NCBI GenBank assembly: GCA_040954595.2
Contig: CM082576.2
Span: 62,001-126,000, forward strand
Source: Balanoglossus misakiensis
Lineage: Eukaryota > Hemichordata
Direction of reading: 5' to 3'
DNA length: 64,000 bases
Shown: one piece after another, positions 11,501 to 39,759 of the stretch
Layout of the letters: each line of letters begins with the position of its first letter
Numbering within the stretch: position 1 is the first letter of the stretch
Notes under the pieces: generated by a model
The model's database searches: none
What the model was told of the DNA's origin: nothing
What the model saw: only the letters and a program-made list of their open reading frames with translations
Program-made: the position numbers and the translations under genes

Positions 11501-13759
11501 GGCTGTGTTTATAATGGAAATATGTTTCTTTTTACAAAAAGAATTTCCATTGAAATAAGTTTATTTCTTTATGAAATCAGTTTATTTCTTTATCTTGAAA
11601 AATTTACTGTCATAAGCTGGACACAAAAGCTGAGTTGTCCAGACACTACTTGAACATTTCAATCTTTTTAGGTCCCATTCAGTTTACATAAGCCATGGGA
11701 CCTTATGGGATCGGTTGCGTCTGTATGTATGGATGTATGTATGTCTGTATGTCCGTCCACATCAAAAATGGGAAAACTGCCACATGTATCACCTTAATAT
11801 TGGGTGTGCAGATGCAGGCTGGGCTGTAGAGGGGAGTTTGTTCAAATGAAGTTGTCATTGCCAAAAATTTGCAAATTAGCTGGAAAAATGTGAATTTGGT
11901 CAAAACTCAAGAACTAGTGGTCAGATTACTTTGCAAACTGGTGTGTATTACTTTATTGAGACCTTATGTAGATTTTTTTTATTTTGTGGTGATATCAGAA
12001 AATGGCTAATTTTGGTGAATTTTTTTGTCATTTTCCTCATTTTTAGTAACACATTAAAAGGTCACATTTGCTACATTGTATGAACCCTTTTATAGGATTA
12101 CCAGTCATGGCAGGCCAACCATCACCTTTGCTGATGTACTGTGAAGCGCTGATGTCATCAGTGACAGCTGTCAATATCAAACCTACCGCTGATGTATCAT
12201 GGGAATGTGTAGACTGTGCACTGACTGAAGCTCGGTTAGATCTAGTCATGCACTGGCTGGCACAGGACAGGTATGTACTACATCAAACATATCCAATTGC
12301 ACAATTACTTAATATTTGTCCCACATATACTGAAATGGTGAAGACAGATGTGATGTGATGCTCACTTGGTATGATAATTACCCTCACTACAGGTTGACAT
12401 ACAGCCTTGAACTTGGCCATTTACTGAGCGACTACAGTCGGAATAAAGATCCCACAACTAGTGACCAGTGCCTGGCACTCGCCCAGACAGTCTACAGCAA
12501 GCTTGGAGAGCACAGACTAGTTGTGCTGTGTATGTTGCGACAGAAGCGCTACCACTCTCTGATAGAGTACACACAGACAAAGGCTAAGTTTACGGAAGGT
12601 ATGTGTGAAAATTGCTGGGAGTTGAAAAGAACCTGTGTGCATCTACTAAAGAGATATTATTGAGGGTATATGCATGTACATTTGGTAAACTTGTGATAAT
12701 TGCTTTTTCCTGGTCATTCACTATTATTAAGTAGTGGAAAGGATTGTCTTGTCACCACATGCATTTAATACATAGGAAACTTTTATAAAGAACTGCAGTA
12801 ATTGTTGACGATTTGGCTTTTCTAATGCTGATTTTCTGACAGAGTGAAATAAGAGAGATCAGAATTATTTTTAGAGGCAGGGATTTGGTTGTGTTGTGTA
12901 CTGTGGTCTGACTTCCTCGCTGTCAAAATTTAAGTTCAAATCCCATAAAATACAAGTTTATTAATATGTGGATCAGTGCTTGATTTGAATATGGATGGTC
13001 AAAGGTTATAGTTCATAGCTGATTGGAGAGATCGTGTCATAAATTATGATCTTGGTGAGTATTACACCTTTCTATTCTGTGACTCAGATGACTACTTGAC
13101 CTTACTGGAGGAAAGTCCCACCCAGTTGCTGGCAATACTACTGGCCAAACCCAAAGAATCTGGAAACAGTATTGTATCAACTGAGGAGGTTGTGGCTACG
13201 TTGATACGAGCCGGACATGATGATGTGGGATTACTGACACTACAAGAAATCCATGGAGAATTTCTATCAGGTGTGTACCCAGACTTTAAAAAGAATTTTT
13301 TGCAGTGCAGCTGATAATATGATGAGATGTAAAGATGAAAAACAGTCTTGTGGAGTAAACAGAATGACAGAAGAGTCACACAAAAACATACAGTTGAAAT
13401 TTTGACAATGAGTTGCACATACGCAAAGGCTAGGTGTAACTGACCACTTCCAAAGAAACATAAGAAAAAATCAGGTAAAATTACTTTTGTTGACACTGGT
13501 AAAAAATGTTCCCGTTAATAATAGTAACATGAATATCATATCCATTTTAGGTGCTGACTTTGGAAGTTTGAAGCAGTTAGTCTTTAAAGAGAGCTCATCT
13601 CTCGACACATGGAAAGAGGTCGTCGCCAGCTGTCAGGAAAACGGCTATTTTGAAATTGGCGTGGAGCTGCTTGCGGCAGTGACTGTCCGAGATGCGATCA
13701 GCAAAGCCATGGAAATGACTTCATTATTGAACATGAATATGCTTCAGAATAGTATATGA
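8522..13759 (+). CDS. CLHC1: Clathrin heavy chain linker domain-containing protein 1
   Basis: Ten coding exons: 8522-8701, 9252-9439, 9835-9986, 10432-10633, 10900-11030, 11298-11492, 12096-12270, 12393-12598, 13088-13270, 13551-13759; 606 aa against about 586 in human. The N-terminal half (to about residue 284) is charged and helical, probably coiled coil, with the conserved SxYRKR and ERIEAELERMKELRR segments. The C-terminal half carries the clathrin-linker-like alpha-alpha repeats, including EYIERFNEL and AANSPKGILRN. Exon 1 could read through its donor for 16 more codons to a stop, but splicing after FDQ into VVEHVSAYKP restores the ortholog alignment. The molecular function is not established; vertebrate expression is reported mainly in testis. 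An AATAAA at 14553 is a possible polyadenylation signal. Confidence 0.93.
11691..12040. repeat. Probable dispersed repeat with TGTA microsatellite
   Basis: This intron of CLHC1 holds a TGTATGTATGGATG-type tandem stretch at about 11718-11755, followed by a repetitive-looking segment (CAAAACTCAAGAACTAGTGG). The texture is that of an old interspersed repeat, but no second copy was found in the window, so this is a weak call. Confidence 0.3.
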
Positions 13760-15305
13760 ATGATGCATGGGAAAAATTATTCAATATGTCTTTGAATGTT
13801 ACACTACAGAAAATGATACACCATTTTTCACCCAATTCATTTTCCAGACAATTGTTGTCCCTTACCCCTTTTTTCCTTTTCATTTATTTAGAGAAAAGTT
13901 GTATATTTGCTATCAAAAATTGTCTGTCAACAAACACTGTGTGCAGAAGAAAAAACTCAGATGCTTTAGAAATTAACTACTCTCTGTGCATTTCTTGGCG
14001 AAAATAGCTGATTCTCCATGGACTTAGATATAAAGATTTACTTTGTTAGGTGAAGTCTAAATTAGTTTCCTATAATATTATGGTAACAACTTCATTCCTC
14101 AGACCGTGACTGTCTTGGGACACCCGGTTTGACTACTGCAACCAGCTTGGTTCATACTGTTACCCCCAAATGTTTACTTTGTATACCATCCGTAAATAAC
14201 AAGCTCTATTTTGTGTTACAGGTGGTTTGTTTTGATGGCCCTCAAGTAAATTGTCTCAGTTCATGTCTCTACTGATGTAACTTTTCAAGTAACATTGTAT
14301 CATCCTGATTGTATATCCCCCCCCCCCCCCCCCCCCTACTGCTAGAGTAGTCCATATGGACCTTGGAATGCTTGATCATGCATGTGGCACATTCTGGTTC
14401 ACAGCAGCTACGCCTCCTAGGTTTGACTGAACTCATGCACCACTAATTCAAAGTGGAGAGGTCTAGCTGTACCACTGGGTTTCACCATGGCACTTGGTAG
14501 CGAAACGGTACCAATAGTTTACATGTTTAACATTTGCTACAGATATAATGGAAATAAATAACAAAAATAATGTAACAGTTGTATTGTTTTTTTCTTGCTA
14601 TGGTAACACTGACAAATTGATATGTTCAGAAACAGGAACCCCCAAAACCTGTTTACTGTAAAATCCTGACCAGAAGCTCTTCGTACATGAAACCAAAACA
14701 AGTCATATCACAAAAGGCACTCTAGGATCGACATGGAAAAAATTTGAGCCATTTCCTTGTTGATAAAAAGAAACATGCAATACATGACAAACAAATTCAA
14801 AAGCATCTCATGCTGCTATGCTAACTTTCAATTAAGTAATAGACACATCAAGGAGAAAGTGAAATCATAACCCATGACCTTTTGTGTATGACTTCATACA
14901 AAATGGAAGGGACGCCCTCCCTGTTTAACTAAGAACTCCTGGAATTTTCATGTGCTGAAAATAAATGTATATATACATGCTGAATTGAATATGGAATTTC
15001 AAATGCGTACAGCATTCAGCTGAGGATGCCTTTTCACCACAGAAAATATTCCGTCATGAGCACACTGACAACTTCAAAATTTCTTCAGAACATTTTCTGC
15101 AGCATAAGATGCAATGTAGTTGATAAAATAACTACTTAGCCACTGGTGCAGATAACTGTTCATGACAAACACACACACACACACTCTGGATTTGGCAAGG
15201 AACAAAAAAAACAAGGCCACACTGTGTCAAAAGATGCTGTTATGCTGTGAATGCTTGTGATGTTGTAGGGACATCAATACTTGACAGGCAAATTCCTTCC
15301 ACTTT
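13760..15305. other. Convergent 3' region of CLHC1 and LRRC9
   Basis: CLHC1 (plus) and LRRC9 (minus) point at each other here, so the interval should contain both 3' UTRs. It holds a 20-base C run at 14317-14336, AATAAA at 14553-14558 on the plus strand and a CA dinucleotide tract at about 15169-15184. No further coding sequence was found. Confidence 0.6.
14317..14336. repeat. Poly-C tract
   Basis: Twenty consecutive C residues in the probable CLHC1 3' UTR. Confidence 0.95.
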
Positions 15306-31030
<15,725 letters not shown>

Positions 31031-31211
31031 TCTCGGAGAGTTTGGTGCAATTCGACACACACACAGGTTCTACTTATCTACTTTCTTGTCATTATCATTC
31101 GTATGGTTTCTACGTAATAAGCAAAACATATTTAGGATAAGAATGCTTTCTACAATAGTACGCACGGATCAACAAGAATTTACAATGTACAAAGTCTGGT
31201 ATCATCGACTC

Positions 31212-31487
31212 TAGGCCTTACAGTCGTTTCGGCACCACAGATTTTCGACCCCAGTCGCTTCGGCCCCCAATTTTCACGACCCCGGTCTGTTCGGCCCCGA
31301 CACCCCACTGATCTGAGTTGTTTCGGTACTTATCGGAAGCCTTAAGTAAAATTGAATAAAATGTACGTATTTTACCTGAGACTGTTATAAAAGTAATAGT
31401 GGTAACCCTAGCAAACGACCGCGGTCGTGAAAATTGGGGGCCGAAACGATTGGGGTCGAAAATCTGTGGGGCCGAAACGACCTGTTA
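31212..31487. mobile_element. Foldback/MITE upstream of LRRC9 coding start
   Basis: The left arm (about 31212-31285) carries GTCGTTTCGGC, CACAGATTTTCGACCCCA and CCCCCAATTTTCACGACC in series. The right arm (about 31420-31487) carries their reverse complements in mirrored order. The arms are about 70 bp, separated by about 135 bp of non-repeated sequence. It sits between the probable untranslated first exon and the first coding exon of LRRC9, so it is likely intronic. It has no coding capacity. Confidence 0.75.
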
Positions 31488-31704
31488 CCATATCATCGAT
31501 ATCATCACAGAGCCGTTCCCAAGTCGCCTATCTAAAATTTCCTTTTAGAAATATCGATGTTAAATTTCAAACAAAATCATCAACAGTGTATGTATCAGAA
31601 TACACTGTACATGTAGTTGTGACAGAGAGTTAATCCGATCAAAGCCGCGGGCGTTATATCTCTGCAGACGCGGGCATCAAAACTGTACACAGTCGCTCAG
31701 CAGT

Positions 31705-31719
31705 GTTGCTACGGGTAAA
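31705..31719. promoter_or_regulatory. Weak candidate X-box near LRRC9 first exon
   Basis: GTTGCTACGGGTAAA matches the RFX half-sites GTTGCY and RGYAAC with a 3-bp spacer and one mismatch in the last position. It lies about 100 bp from the probable LRRC9 5' exon. It is suggestive only because LRRC9 is a ciliary gene. Confidence 0.25.
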
Positions 31720-31818
31720 GGTTGCAGTTCTGTACCACGCAAAACAAAAAAAGAATAAGTAAGATACAAATAAACCCTATTATTTCAGTTTAGCGAAAGA
31801 TGTCACGGTTAAACTCAC

Positions 31819-31912
31819 CCTCAAAGATGGACAAATCTGCTAGTTTACTTCGACAACACAGGCAACTACGAAGTTGTTTTCATTCAACGAGGTCCGCCAT
31901 CTTGAATATCTG
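31819..31912 (-). other. LRRC9: Probable untranslated first exon of LRRC9
   Basis: On the minus strand a CpG-containing segment ends in a good donor (TTTGAGG then GTGAGT, boundary at 31818/31819). Its only ATG (31898-31900) opens a 6-codon upstream ORF that stops at 31880. Upstream (31920-31960) are two ATTGG/CCAAT-type motifs and an E-box CACGTG. The acceptor joining it to the coding exon was not identified, and the left limit of the transcript is a guess. Confidence 0.4.
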
Positions 31913-32320
31913 GTGCGAAAAGTTGATTGGCCGTTCATCAATCACGTGACGAGTCTACCTCGCCGGGGAAGCCAGACGCGTCAACTATGCGTTGCTTAGT
32001 GACAGTGTGCGCCGGATTCAACTTCAAGCGAAATATTTTAGAGGAATTTTGCCCAGCAAAATTTCCTCTCGTGTTTGCGCGATTTTTGTTTTTCTTTTAT
32101 TTATGTGTCGTCTCTTCTACTGCCGCAAATTAACGAGATAAAATAGCTGAGCGCTGTGAACTATCATTTGGTGGACTAATTAATTTTTCATGATTGTTCA
32201 CAACAAATTAATAAAATCTAAATATATATGTGATCACCCTCGTACATTGCCAGACTGATTAACACCTGACTCAGTTCTGCTGGATTCTTTTTTCTTTTTC
32301 TTTTTTAATTTTTATTTATT

Positions 32321-32531
32321 GCAAAGGAATGAAACAGCTGAAACGTACAGAAGAAATTATAGATACAAAAGTCAAAAGGAAAGAAACCGGGAATATAAAA
32401 AAGAGGTGCTATCTTTACAAAAAGTACAGAGGAAATTAAATAGTTACTACAAAATACGGAAAAGGGAATGTCTTCCCGGTCTTTTTAACAATACTTCTTT
32501 AGGTGAAAATGACATTTCTTACCTTTTCTAG
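32321..32531 (+). pseudogene. Lys/Arg/Glu-rich open stretch, possible fragment
   Basis: A long polypyrimidine run ends in GCAAAG, and the following frame stays open for about 68 residues to a TAG (segments YRRNYRYKSQKERNREYKK and RKRECLPGLF). It has no in-frame ATG near its start. The basic composition resembles a DNA-binding segment or a transposon-derived fragment, but I recognise no family. It may be chance in A-rich sequence. Confidence 0.2.
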
Positions 32532-33929
32532 GATGACGGAAAAGGATCATGATTTGTTCAGAAATCGATTCGAATACAGAAAATACTTCGCAATTATCAG
32601 CAAGTGGTTTAAAGTGTCAGTGCCATGCCCTTGACTTCCAAATCGCAATCTCTATCGTAGGAGCATTTTCAAACATTGTCTACACATTTTTTTTTGTAAC
32701 CACAGTCTTTGTTTTATCACATGCGCATAAGACAATCGTCGCGCTTTCAGTTCCCCTTTGTTAGTGCAGTACTCCAAAACGACATCTTTACATGTCAGTG
32801 ACAACGGCGGGTATGACAAATAACTTCACTTATGACGTTGTGAAAAGTCATCTTTTTGCCCAGATAGATGATATCTCTCATGCAGCCTAGTTTAGAGATA
32901 CGTCAGAGATGCAGACAAAAATTATAGGGTCACCTAATTTGTCTAAAGCTTCTACGTTGCACACCTGTTCCAAAAGCGCATAGTGTAATTGACCAATCAC
33001 AAGTTCTGTAGTCTACCTGTTTCAGGTCATAACATTAATTAAATATCTTTTGAACACGGTGTGGACAAGGCCAGTCTGATTCGCACCTGTTTGCACAAAG
33101 GTTCGTTTGAGAACTGCACAATTTTGTACAGACATTGAGTGCTGACCATTCGCGGACAGTAAAGTCTGTCCAGGATTTTTTTTTAAATGTCGCCACCAAC
33201 GGTAGGTATGACAAAAGCACTGTAGACGGTGTTCGAGTGAACTAAAGGCTGTCGCACACGAGAGAAAACAGCTAAGCAATAACTCATTCGAGGAATTTTA
33301 ATTTTGCTTTCTATCATTTAAACAGAATTCGAAAAAGGTATGACAAATTCCAATTAAAATGAGAATTATGTTATACAGTTGTAAAACGTATAAACAGTTA
33401 TTTGTGGATTCTTGTCATTTTCTTCCAACTGTGGCACCTTATTGCAGTCGAGTATTATTCTTGAACTGGAGCACCAGCCTTTTGGAGAGTTTTTGTGTCA
33501 TCCACATGAATTTAAATGGTGGAGCAGACACAAAGCTACTTCAATGGACTCATCTTTTCAGTTTCATATATTCAAAACAGTAAATAATTTCACCTATCGT
33601 GTAACAGTCAGTTAGTGGACAAACATGAAAGATCTCAAGTACATGTAGTCTGAAATTACCACAAATAATATAACTAAAATGGACACCAAAGGAACTGAGA
33701 AAGTTCTTCAGAATTTAACTATAGCCATACCATGGGGACAGGAAGAGTACTATAATTTTGTTGTTCACTTTGGACCCGGTTTCCATGTATGTAATGAAAT
33801 AAATGTACACACAACCTTTTTGCAAGTATACTGTTAATACTTTTGCACTTTAATATCTTGAAGGACATAGCCCACTGACAGAGATTATGTCAAACACAAT
33901 GAAAAATAACAACTGTGTGGAATAATTTT

Positions 33930-34045
33930 CTGCATAGATGGAAAACATACATGTACAAATCCGAATAACCGAACTGTCTGCATATCCGAACAAAATCAAT
34001 GCCCCCCTGTCAGTTCGGATAATTGGAGTTTTACTGTACTCCATT
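33930..34045. repeat. Degenerate inverted repeat with GTTCGGATAATTGG end
   Basis: Short complementary pieces (CCGAATAACCGAAC on the left; CAGTTCGGATAATTGG on the right, followed by AGTTTTACTGTA) suggest the remnant of a small DNA transposon. No second copy is present in the window. Confidence 0.35.
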
Positions 34046-34659
34046 CACATTATGTTGAAGTTTGGATACCTCAATATGCTTTTAGGTACAGTCAAGATCC
34101 CAGAAATCGTACTTGCAACATTTTATGGTTGCAGTCTCTGTAATACACTGATCTTTTTTACATTTAAAAAATAATAAAACAAGAAATAAGTCAACTATCG
34201 TTTATAAAGCAGAATATACCCCTGTCCTGTTTTTTACAAAATTATGCGTATGACCACTGACTCACAATGTCATGCAATGTTTTGGAAATCTGTCCCAACA
34301 CTGGATTGTGTTAAATGCCCAATAGTCTTGGTTTAATTGTTCACACTAATATGGACATTCATGTGACACATACTATGTACTATGTTGTACATCTGCTATC
34401 AAACCAATCAGACTGTGTCAGTATTGAGAAAAAAAATCATAATTGACACCTTTTGCTTTACATGAAAGTACACATATTTTGTCTCTTGCTGTTACTGAAA
34501 GCCATTTTTAAGGTACATGAGGTCAGTAGATTTTCAAGTGTGTTACTTTAAGAAGGCACAAGATGTACTATCTCTGTCAACAGTATCCCTCAAAAAAACC
34601 CATTCTACTGTTAAATTTGTTCACAAAATATGGAATGAGTCACATGGCTTTGACAGTAT

Positions 34660-37600
34660 CTAATATCCACCACGACCCCTCCCTCGCCCCCCTTTGCCCC
34701 TCCATCCACCTTCTCCAGCACTGCCTGGTCTTCCATTTCCTGACCAACCTGTGAAACATAAAATGACAACTGATGTAAGTCTGCATCCAAATGTAATTAT
34801 AAACATTAACTTTACTATAATACATCTACGGTCCTATCCTATGGAGTTTGAATGCACAATATGTTTCAATATGCACTGCACTATCAGAAGCTCACATATA
34901 CCGTCTATGCTGCAACCAGGATTGCCAGTCACTCACATACAAGGAGGCCATTTACAATAAACGCAACAGATAACAAACAGAGAACATCTCATAAGAATGT
35001 CTTACTTCCTTGAACACGACCTCCAATTTGATGGCCGCTTTGGTAACTTTGATCACCATAACCGTGTTGATACCCGCCTTGCTGATACCCGCCTTGTTGA
35101 AAACCGCCTTGCTGAAAACCACTTTGTTGATGATGGCCACCTCTCTGACCACCACCACCTCGGCCACCGTGCCCACCACGTCCTCTACCACCTGTGAATA
35201 CAGCCAAAGGAAACACTTGCTGTTTTAACTCACAACATAGTAATTCTAGCGTACTGTACTGTATATACACTGCAATTTCTAATTCTGAGTGATTTGATAA
35301 ATAGATATCTTCACAGGTATTCTTCCAAGCTCTGAGCTATTAACAGCTACCGGTAATCTAGCAAATTCATAATTTTTCTCTAGGATTGCTACAAGAGTGA
35401 CTATAGAAGACTTACTTGATTCTGTTCTCTTTTGAAATGATGGCATTTCTGGTGCTGGAGGAGTTGCTTCCTGGGGACGACCACCTCGATCTGGTACCTA
35501 CACAAGAATTTCAGTTACAAAGTTGACAGAACATTACTTACATTTACATGTATGTATGTACAAGGTGAGTATGACAAGGTGACACTTTACGGGAGAATCC
35601 AATTGCTTCAAGGATTGCTAATGCAAATTAGCTTCTAATGTTAGCTTCTTTGGGTATGTAAAAGCCTCTGAGGAGAACATTTGCAATATACTACAGCAAA
35701 GACCAGTTAAGTTTGACACACACTTTTAATGAATATCACCAGACAAAGCTTACACAAAACTTCTTCAGCAATCGAAATGTTGAACTGTCATTTTTGAAAT
35801 TATGATCTGATGAAAACCCTAGGAGCACACAACTAACCTTTCCCATCATGACTTTATTGACGGCACTCTGGGTGTGTTCTCGCACTGAACCATAGCTTGT
35901 CCGTATCAGTCTTACTAAATCTAGTGTGAGAAAAAAAACGTTGTAAACAATCATGAAAAACAATTGGGAAATAGAACATAGTGTCAAGGACACTGTGGTC
36001 CCGTTTAGGGATTACACAGAAATAGGAGGTTTCCTCAAAACTTTGGCTCACCTTCCCTTGCTGCCAGTAAATGTGCAATGTCAACATCACACTGTGGTGA
36101 AAGTATTTTACGTCTTGGTTGATAGGATGCAGCCAGTGAATCTTCCTTGCCCTTCAGGTGAAGTCAGAAAATGAATAAAATATCTCACAACACTGTCAAA
36201 GATTGACTTCTGTTAAAGAATGATGAATTTGCAATAACAAAAGTGATAATAATAAAATTAGCCTTTAAACAGACATAATGGTGCTTCAAGTTACTGTAAA
36301 AGATCATAGGAAAAGATCACAATACAAGTTCTAAATTTATTGTAACATATTATATCCAACTGTATTATTTCCTATTGACATGTACGATTGGCTGAGGCTT
36401 TGTGCTGAAAATAATTAACATATTTTGTAACATAGTCCTATGTGGCTGAAAAGATCATGTTTTTTTCAAATCTGTACAAATAAAAGACTGATTCAAATGC
36501 AAAGGGACAATTTCAAAGATGGAAATATTATTACTACCATGAAACAAAATGTTCACAAATGTCCACTCACCTTAATTCTGTCGGACCATTTAAATGACTG
36601 TACAGTTACGTCAAGTCGTTTTAACAACATATGTCTGCGCACCACAAATTCCTTAGTTAGTGCTTCATTAATTTTTTCTACATTAATCTGTGAGAGTAAG
36701 ACAGAAATTTCATCATTATTTTAAGTGACAAGCACATTCGACCATTCTAGGTGATAAAATCGGTTTTATGCTGACATCATATTTTCAGTGGCATTTGATT
36801 GCAGTCAATGTGGATACTTTTGTCAGTTGTTATTTTCGTTCTACATGTTTGTCAACAATACAATGCAATTTGTAAAAATAAGTTTTCTAATTCATACACA
36901 AGCTGTCACCTGACTTCAGGAAAGACCATGCTGTGAATGAAGTATGTTTGAAGTGTCATGACAAACTTGGTCAGGCTTCACATAAACACTTCTCTGACAA
37001 CACTTGGCAATAATGATAACTTACCCACTGCTGTTCACTGAGGCCTGATTTTAAAATAGGTTTACTGAGATGGTCTGGGGGAAGCTGGCTTACTATCTCC
37101 CTCACTTTTGATTCCAGTTTGTTAAATATCTGATCAGCAGTGACGTTAGGTGGTGGTTTGGAAAGACCAAGGGTCACCAAAATAGTTTTTAGATATTTGC
37201 TATGTTCACTCCATCCGGTCTGTACAAAGGAACAAACAATTGCCAATTTAGTAATTAAAATTAAACATTCAATTAAAATGTCACTTTGACATACCAAAAT
37301 AGGCGCTTTCAGGAATTGTAGTTTTCTGTCAAAAATTGAAGTGTGTGTGTTCCTATTATATAAACACGGAGGTGGATATACAAAATATACTACAATTATT
37401 CATACTGGAATACCTGCTGGTTTCAATTCATGGCTACCAGAGTGCACAATTTACTGCACATCGCATTTGGTAAATCAAATACCCGCACTTACTGCATGAT
37501 CAATCTTTGCATTAGGTGATGGCTGGACTGGTTTTGTAGCACTAATCTTTGCAGCCAGCAATTCACTACATAAAAAATCTGCAAGAAGAAATTAAAGACA

Positions 37601-39759
37601 TTCATATATCTGGTAATATAAAAAAAGACAAGACTCCCTGAAATACAGATGCTGCTGAATCAAAGTAGTAGTTGCAATTGTGTTGACTTGAAGAGAACCA
37701 GATGCATTTCCCAATTTCTGACGTTTGAGAAACCTTTTGATAGTATGGCGCCATTTCCAATATTTTTCATCCTACCCTTGACAATGACCTTCACTCCTAC
37801 ATAATGCCAATTACTATTTCTTGAACTATTTACATATTTTCATCTTTTTCCTGGTACACAATGACATATGGATGTAGAAAGAGCTAATAGAAAAATATTT
37901 AATATTCACTAAACAGACAAACAAACAAATCAAAATAAAACTTACTGAGGAGAGTGTATCTATTTTCTTGATTTCCAAGTCTATTTATCATTTCACCAGT
38001 TACCAGTTCAGTGTACGGACAGTCATTTTCTCTTAGAAATGTACTTACTTCCAGCTCAAAATTTTCTGCATCCTCCGCACCTAAGATATGGCAAGGTGAT
38101 GATACGATCACATCAGTGATGTAATAACGCAAAGAAGATGCGGTGGTGTTGTACAGAGGAAAATTAATACTTCTTGTGTTTGTCAGTGTTTTTTGCATTT
38201 TGTAAACAATTTCAAATACAGGAGGCAAGTTTACCAACTAACATAATCATCCAATTCACCAGTTATCCACAACAATTCTGAATTATGCACAATGTCTCTT
38301 AACTTGTCGTTAAACAAAAACAAAAACACTACCTAGCTCTTCCACGCAACAATATTGAAAGTTGTTATTGTTCTTGTACTGGCAGGTTATTTGTTAACAT
38401 ATCCTATGTGACCTAAGTTAATGTGTACAGATAATGACATGATCAACAAAGAACCTATCCCTCACTTGAAGTTTCATTTATAGCCTCTTCAATTCCACAG
38501 TAACGTTGCAACTCTGATGCAAGCCAAGAAACTAATTTTGTGAACTCTGGTGATGATGGACCCCTTTCCACTGCTTTGCTAAGAGCCCCAACTTCTGACA
38601 AAATACCGGTATACCTGCAAAAATGCAAAACAAAAATTTGTGTATATTTGAAAGAAAATTACTATCAATGAAAAGATATCAGAGTTACTGTCAAAAGAAC
38701 ACTGAACATTTAATAACAGTGTTTCACATTGTGTGTTTTGTAGTTATTTAATACGGGTAACACTCCTGTGAAATGAAGAATGGTTTCTTACAAAAGATTC
38801 ACAATTTTTTCCAAAAAGAAACCAAACCAAACATGCTTATGTCTAGTAGAAAAAAATTATATTGTCCCAGAGAGTCTCAAGACAATATAAATTATGAAAT
38901 GCAAATAAAATTCATGAATCAGAAATTGTAAAGAATGATTTCAGCATGCTCAAAAGTACATTTTTAATGAAAATGTGAGTCAGAGAAAACTTGGAATGAA
39001 AAGGAATGTTTAATGTTCATTAGCATTTTAATTGTTAGCCTTTGCTGTGGAACTGCATGTACAGCCATTGTAATGATAACCTCACTTCAATGATGACCTC
39101 ACGTCAATGGGTTAAATATTAAATAAGGACACCAATTAAGTGTCATTGTTTGGGATTAATCTTGTTTTGTGAAGAAGACAATGTTTGTTTAACTAAAGTA
39201 GACTAGACAAAAACAATAGGTGTAATTATAACCTTTGCAGAGTTATGGTGGTCGTAGCTGCAGTTCAGTAGCTCTGGCAAAAACTTGGAGCTACTGAACA
39301 GAACTGCAGATGGCGGTCGCAGACATACATGTATACCCTGCCATACGACAATATACATGCACTCCTCAAGAATCTGGCAACACTGCAGACACTGCGACCC
39401 CAACTCAGTAGTATTAGTATTATTATAGCCACATATTTCGAGAATGCATTTGGTAGGTGGTTCCACTGTCCATATGCTGTTGACAAAAACTAACAAAGCT
39501 TCCTAATTCACGTTTTAAAAATTATCTTGTTCTCATAGAAAAAATATCCATATTGTACTGAGACTGCAGTTTTTCCATCCGGCTATGCATCGGACTGCAC
39601 ATGTGCAATGCACATCCATGATCATGCATTCATGATTCAATGAACATAGTGGCGGTGCACTGGTGAAGATGGCATTTGCACACACAAAGGTTCAAAACAG
39701 AAAAAGACTTACCCGAGGTCGTCTAAACTGTCTAAAATGTCATTTGCCATGCTATTCAT
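34660..39759 (-). CDS. FAM98: FAM98 family protein (tRNA ligase complex subunit)
   Basis: In vertebrates FAM98 proteins associate with the RTCB/DDX1 tRNA-splicing ligase complex and with arginine methylation. Eleven coding exons 5' to 3': 39713-39759, 38466-38614, 37946-38080, 37493-37578, 37025-37219, 36571-36687, 36052-36151, 35838-35920, 35416-35497, 35006-35191, 34660-34748; 422 aa. Conserved landmarks are ANDILDSLDDLGYTG at the N-terminus, SSPEFTKLVSWLASEL, LGLSKPPPNVTADQ, RRHMLLKRLDVTVQSF, SYGSVREHTQSAVNKVMMGK and VPDRGGRP. The tail (about 332-422) is an RGG/GGYQ-rich low-complexity region ending RGRGRGGY, as expected for RNA binding. The vertebrate paralogs A, B and C presumably arose later, so no letter is assigned. 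The start is supported by similarity to the FAM98A N-terminus. It is divergent from PSMD8. Confidence 0.95.
35067..35129 (-). repeat. 15-bp tandem repeat in the FAM98 tail
   Basis: Four consecutive 15-base units in the coding exon encode the pentapeptide series GFQQG / GYQQG. Units differ by only a few bases, pointing to recent expansion by slippage or unequal exchange within the RGG tail. Confidence 0.8.
39258..39309. repeat. Stem-loop between FAM98 exons 1 and 2
   Basis: CTGCAGTTCAGTAGCTC pairs with GAGCTACTGAAC plus ACTGCAG (a 3-base bulge), around a 13-base loop, inside FAM98 intron 1. The stem is about 19 bp. It could be a MITE remnant or a structured RNA; nothing further supports either. 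Confidence 0.55.

Larger units (their letters stand above)
31913..34659. other. Intergenic region between LRRC9 and FAM98
   Basis: No gene is supported. It includes a Lys/Arg-rich open stretch (32321-32531) and a repeat-like segment near 33930-34050, listed separately. The right end should contain the FAM98 3' UTR. Confidence 0.5.

Noticed and set aside
12880-12960. tRNA-like B box (AGTTCAAATCC)
   Set aside because: No matching A box, acceptor stem or cloverleaf could be built around it.
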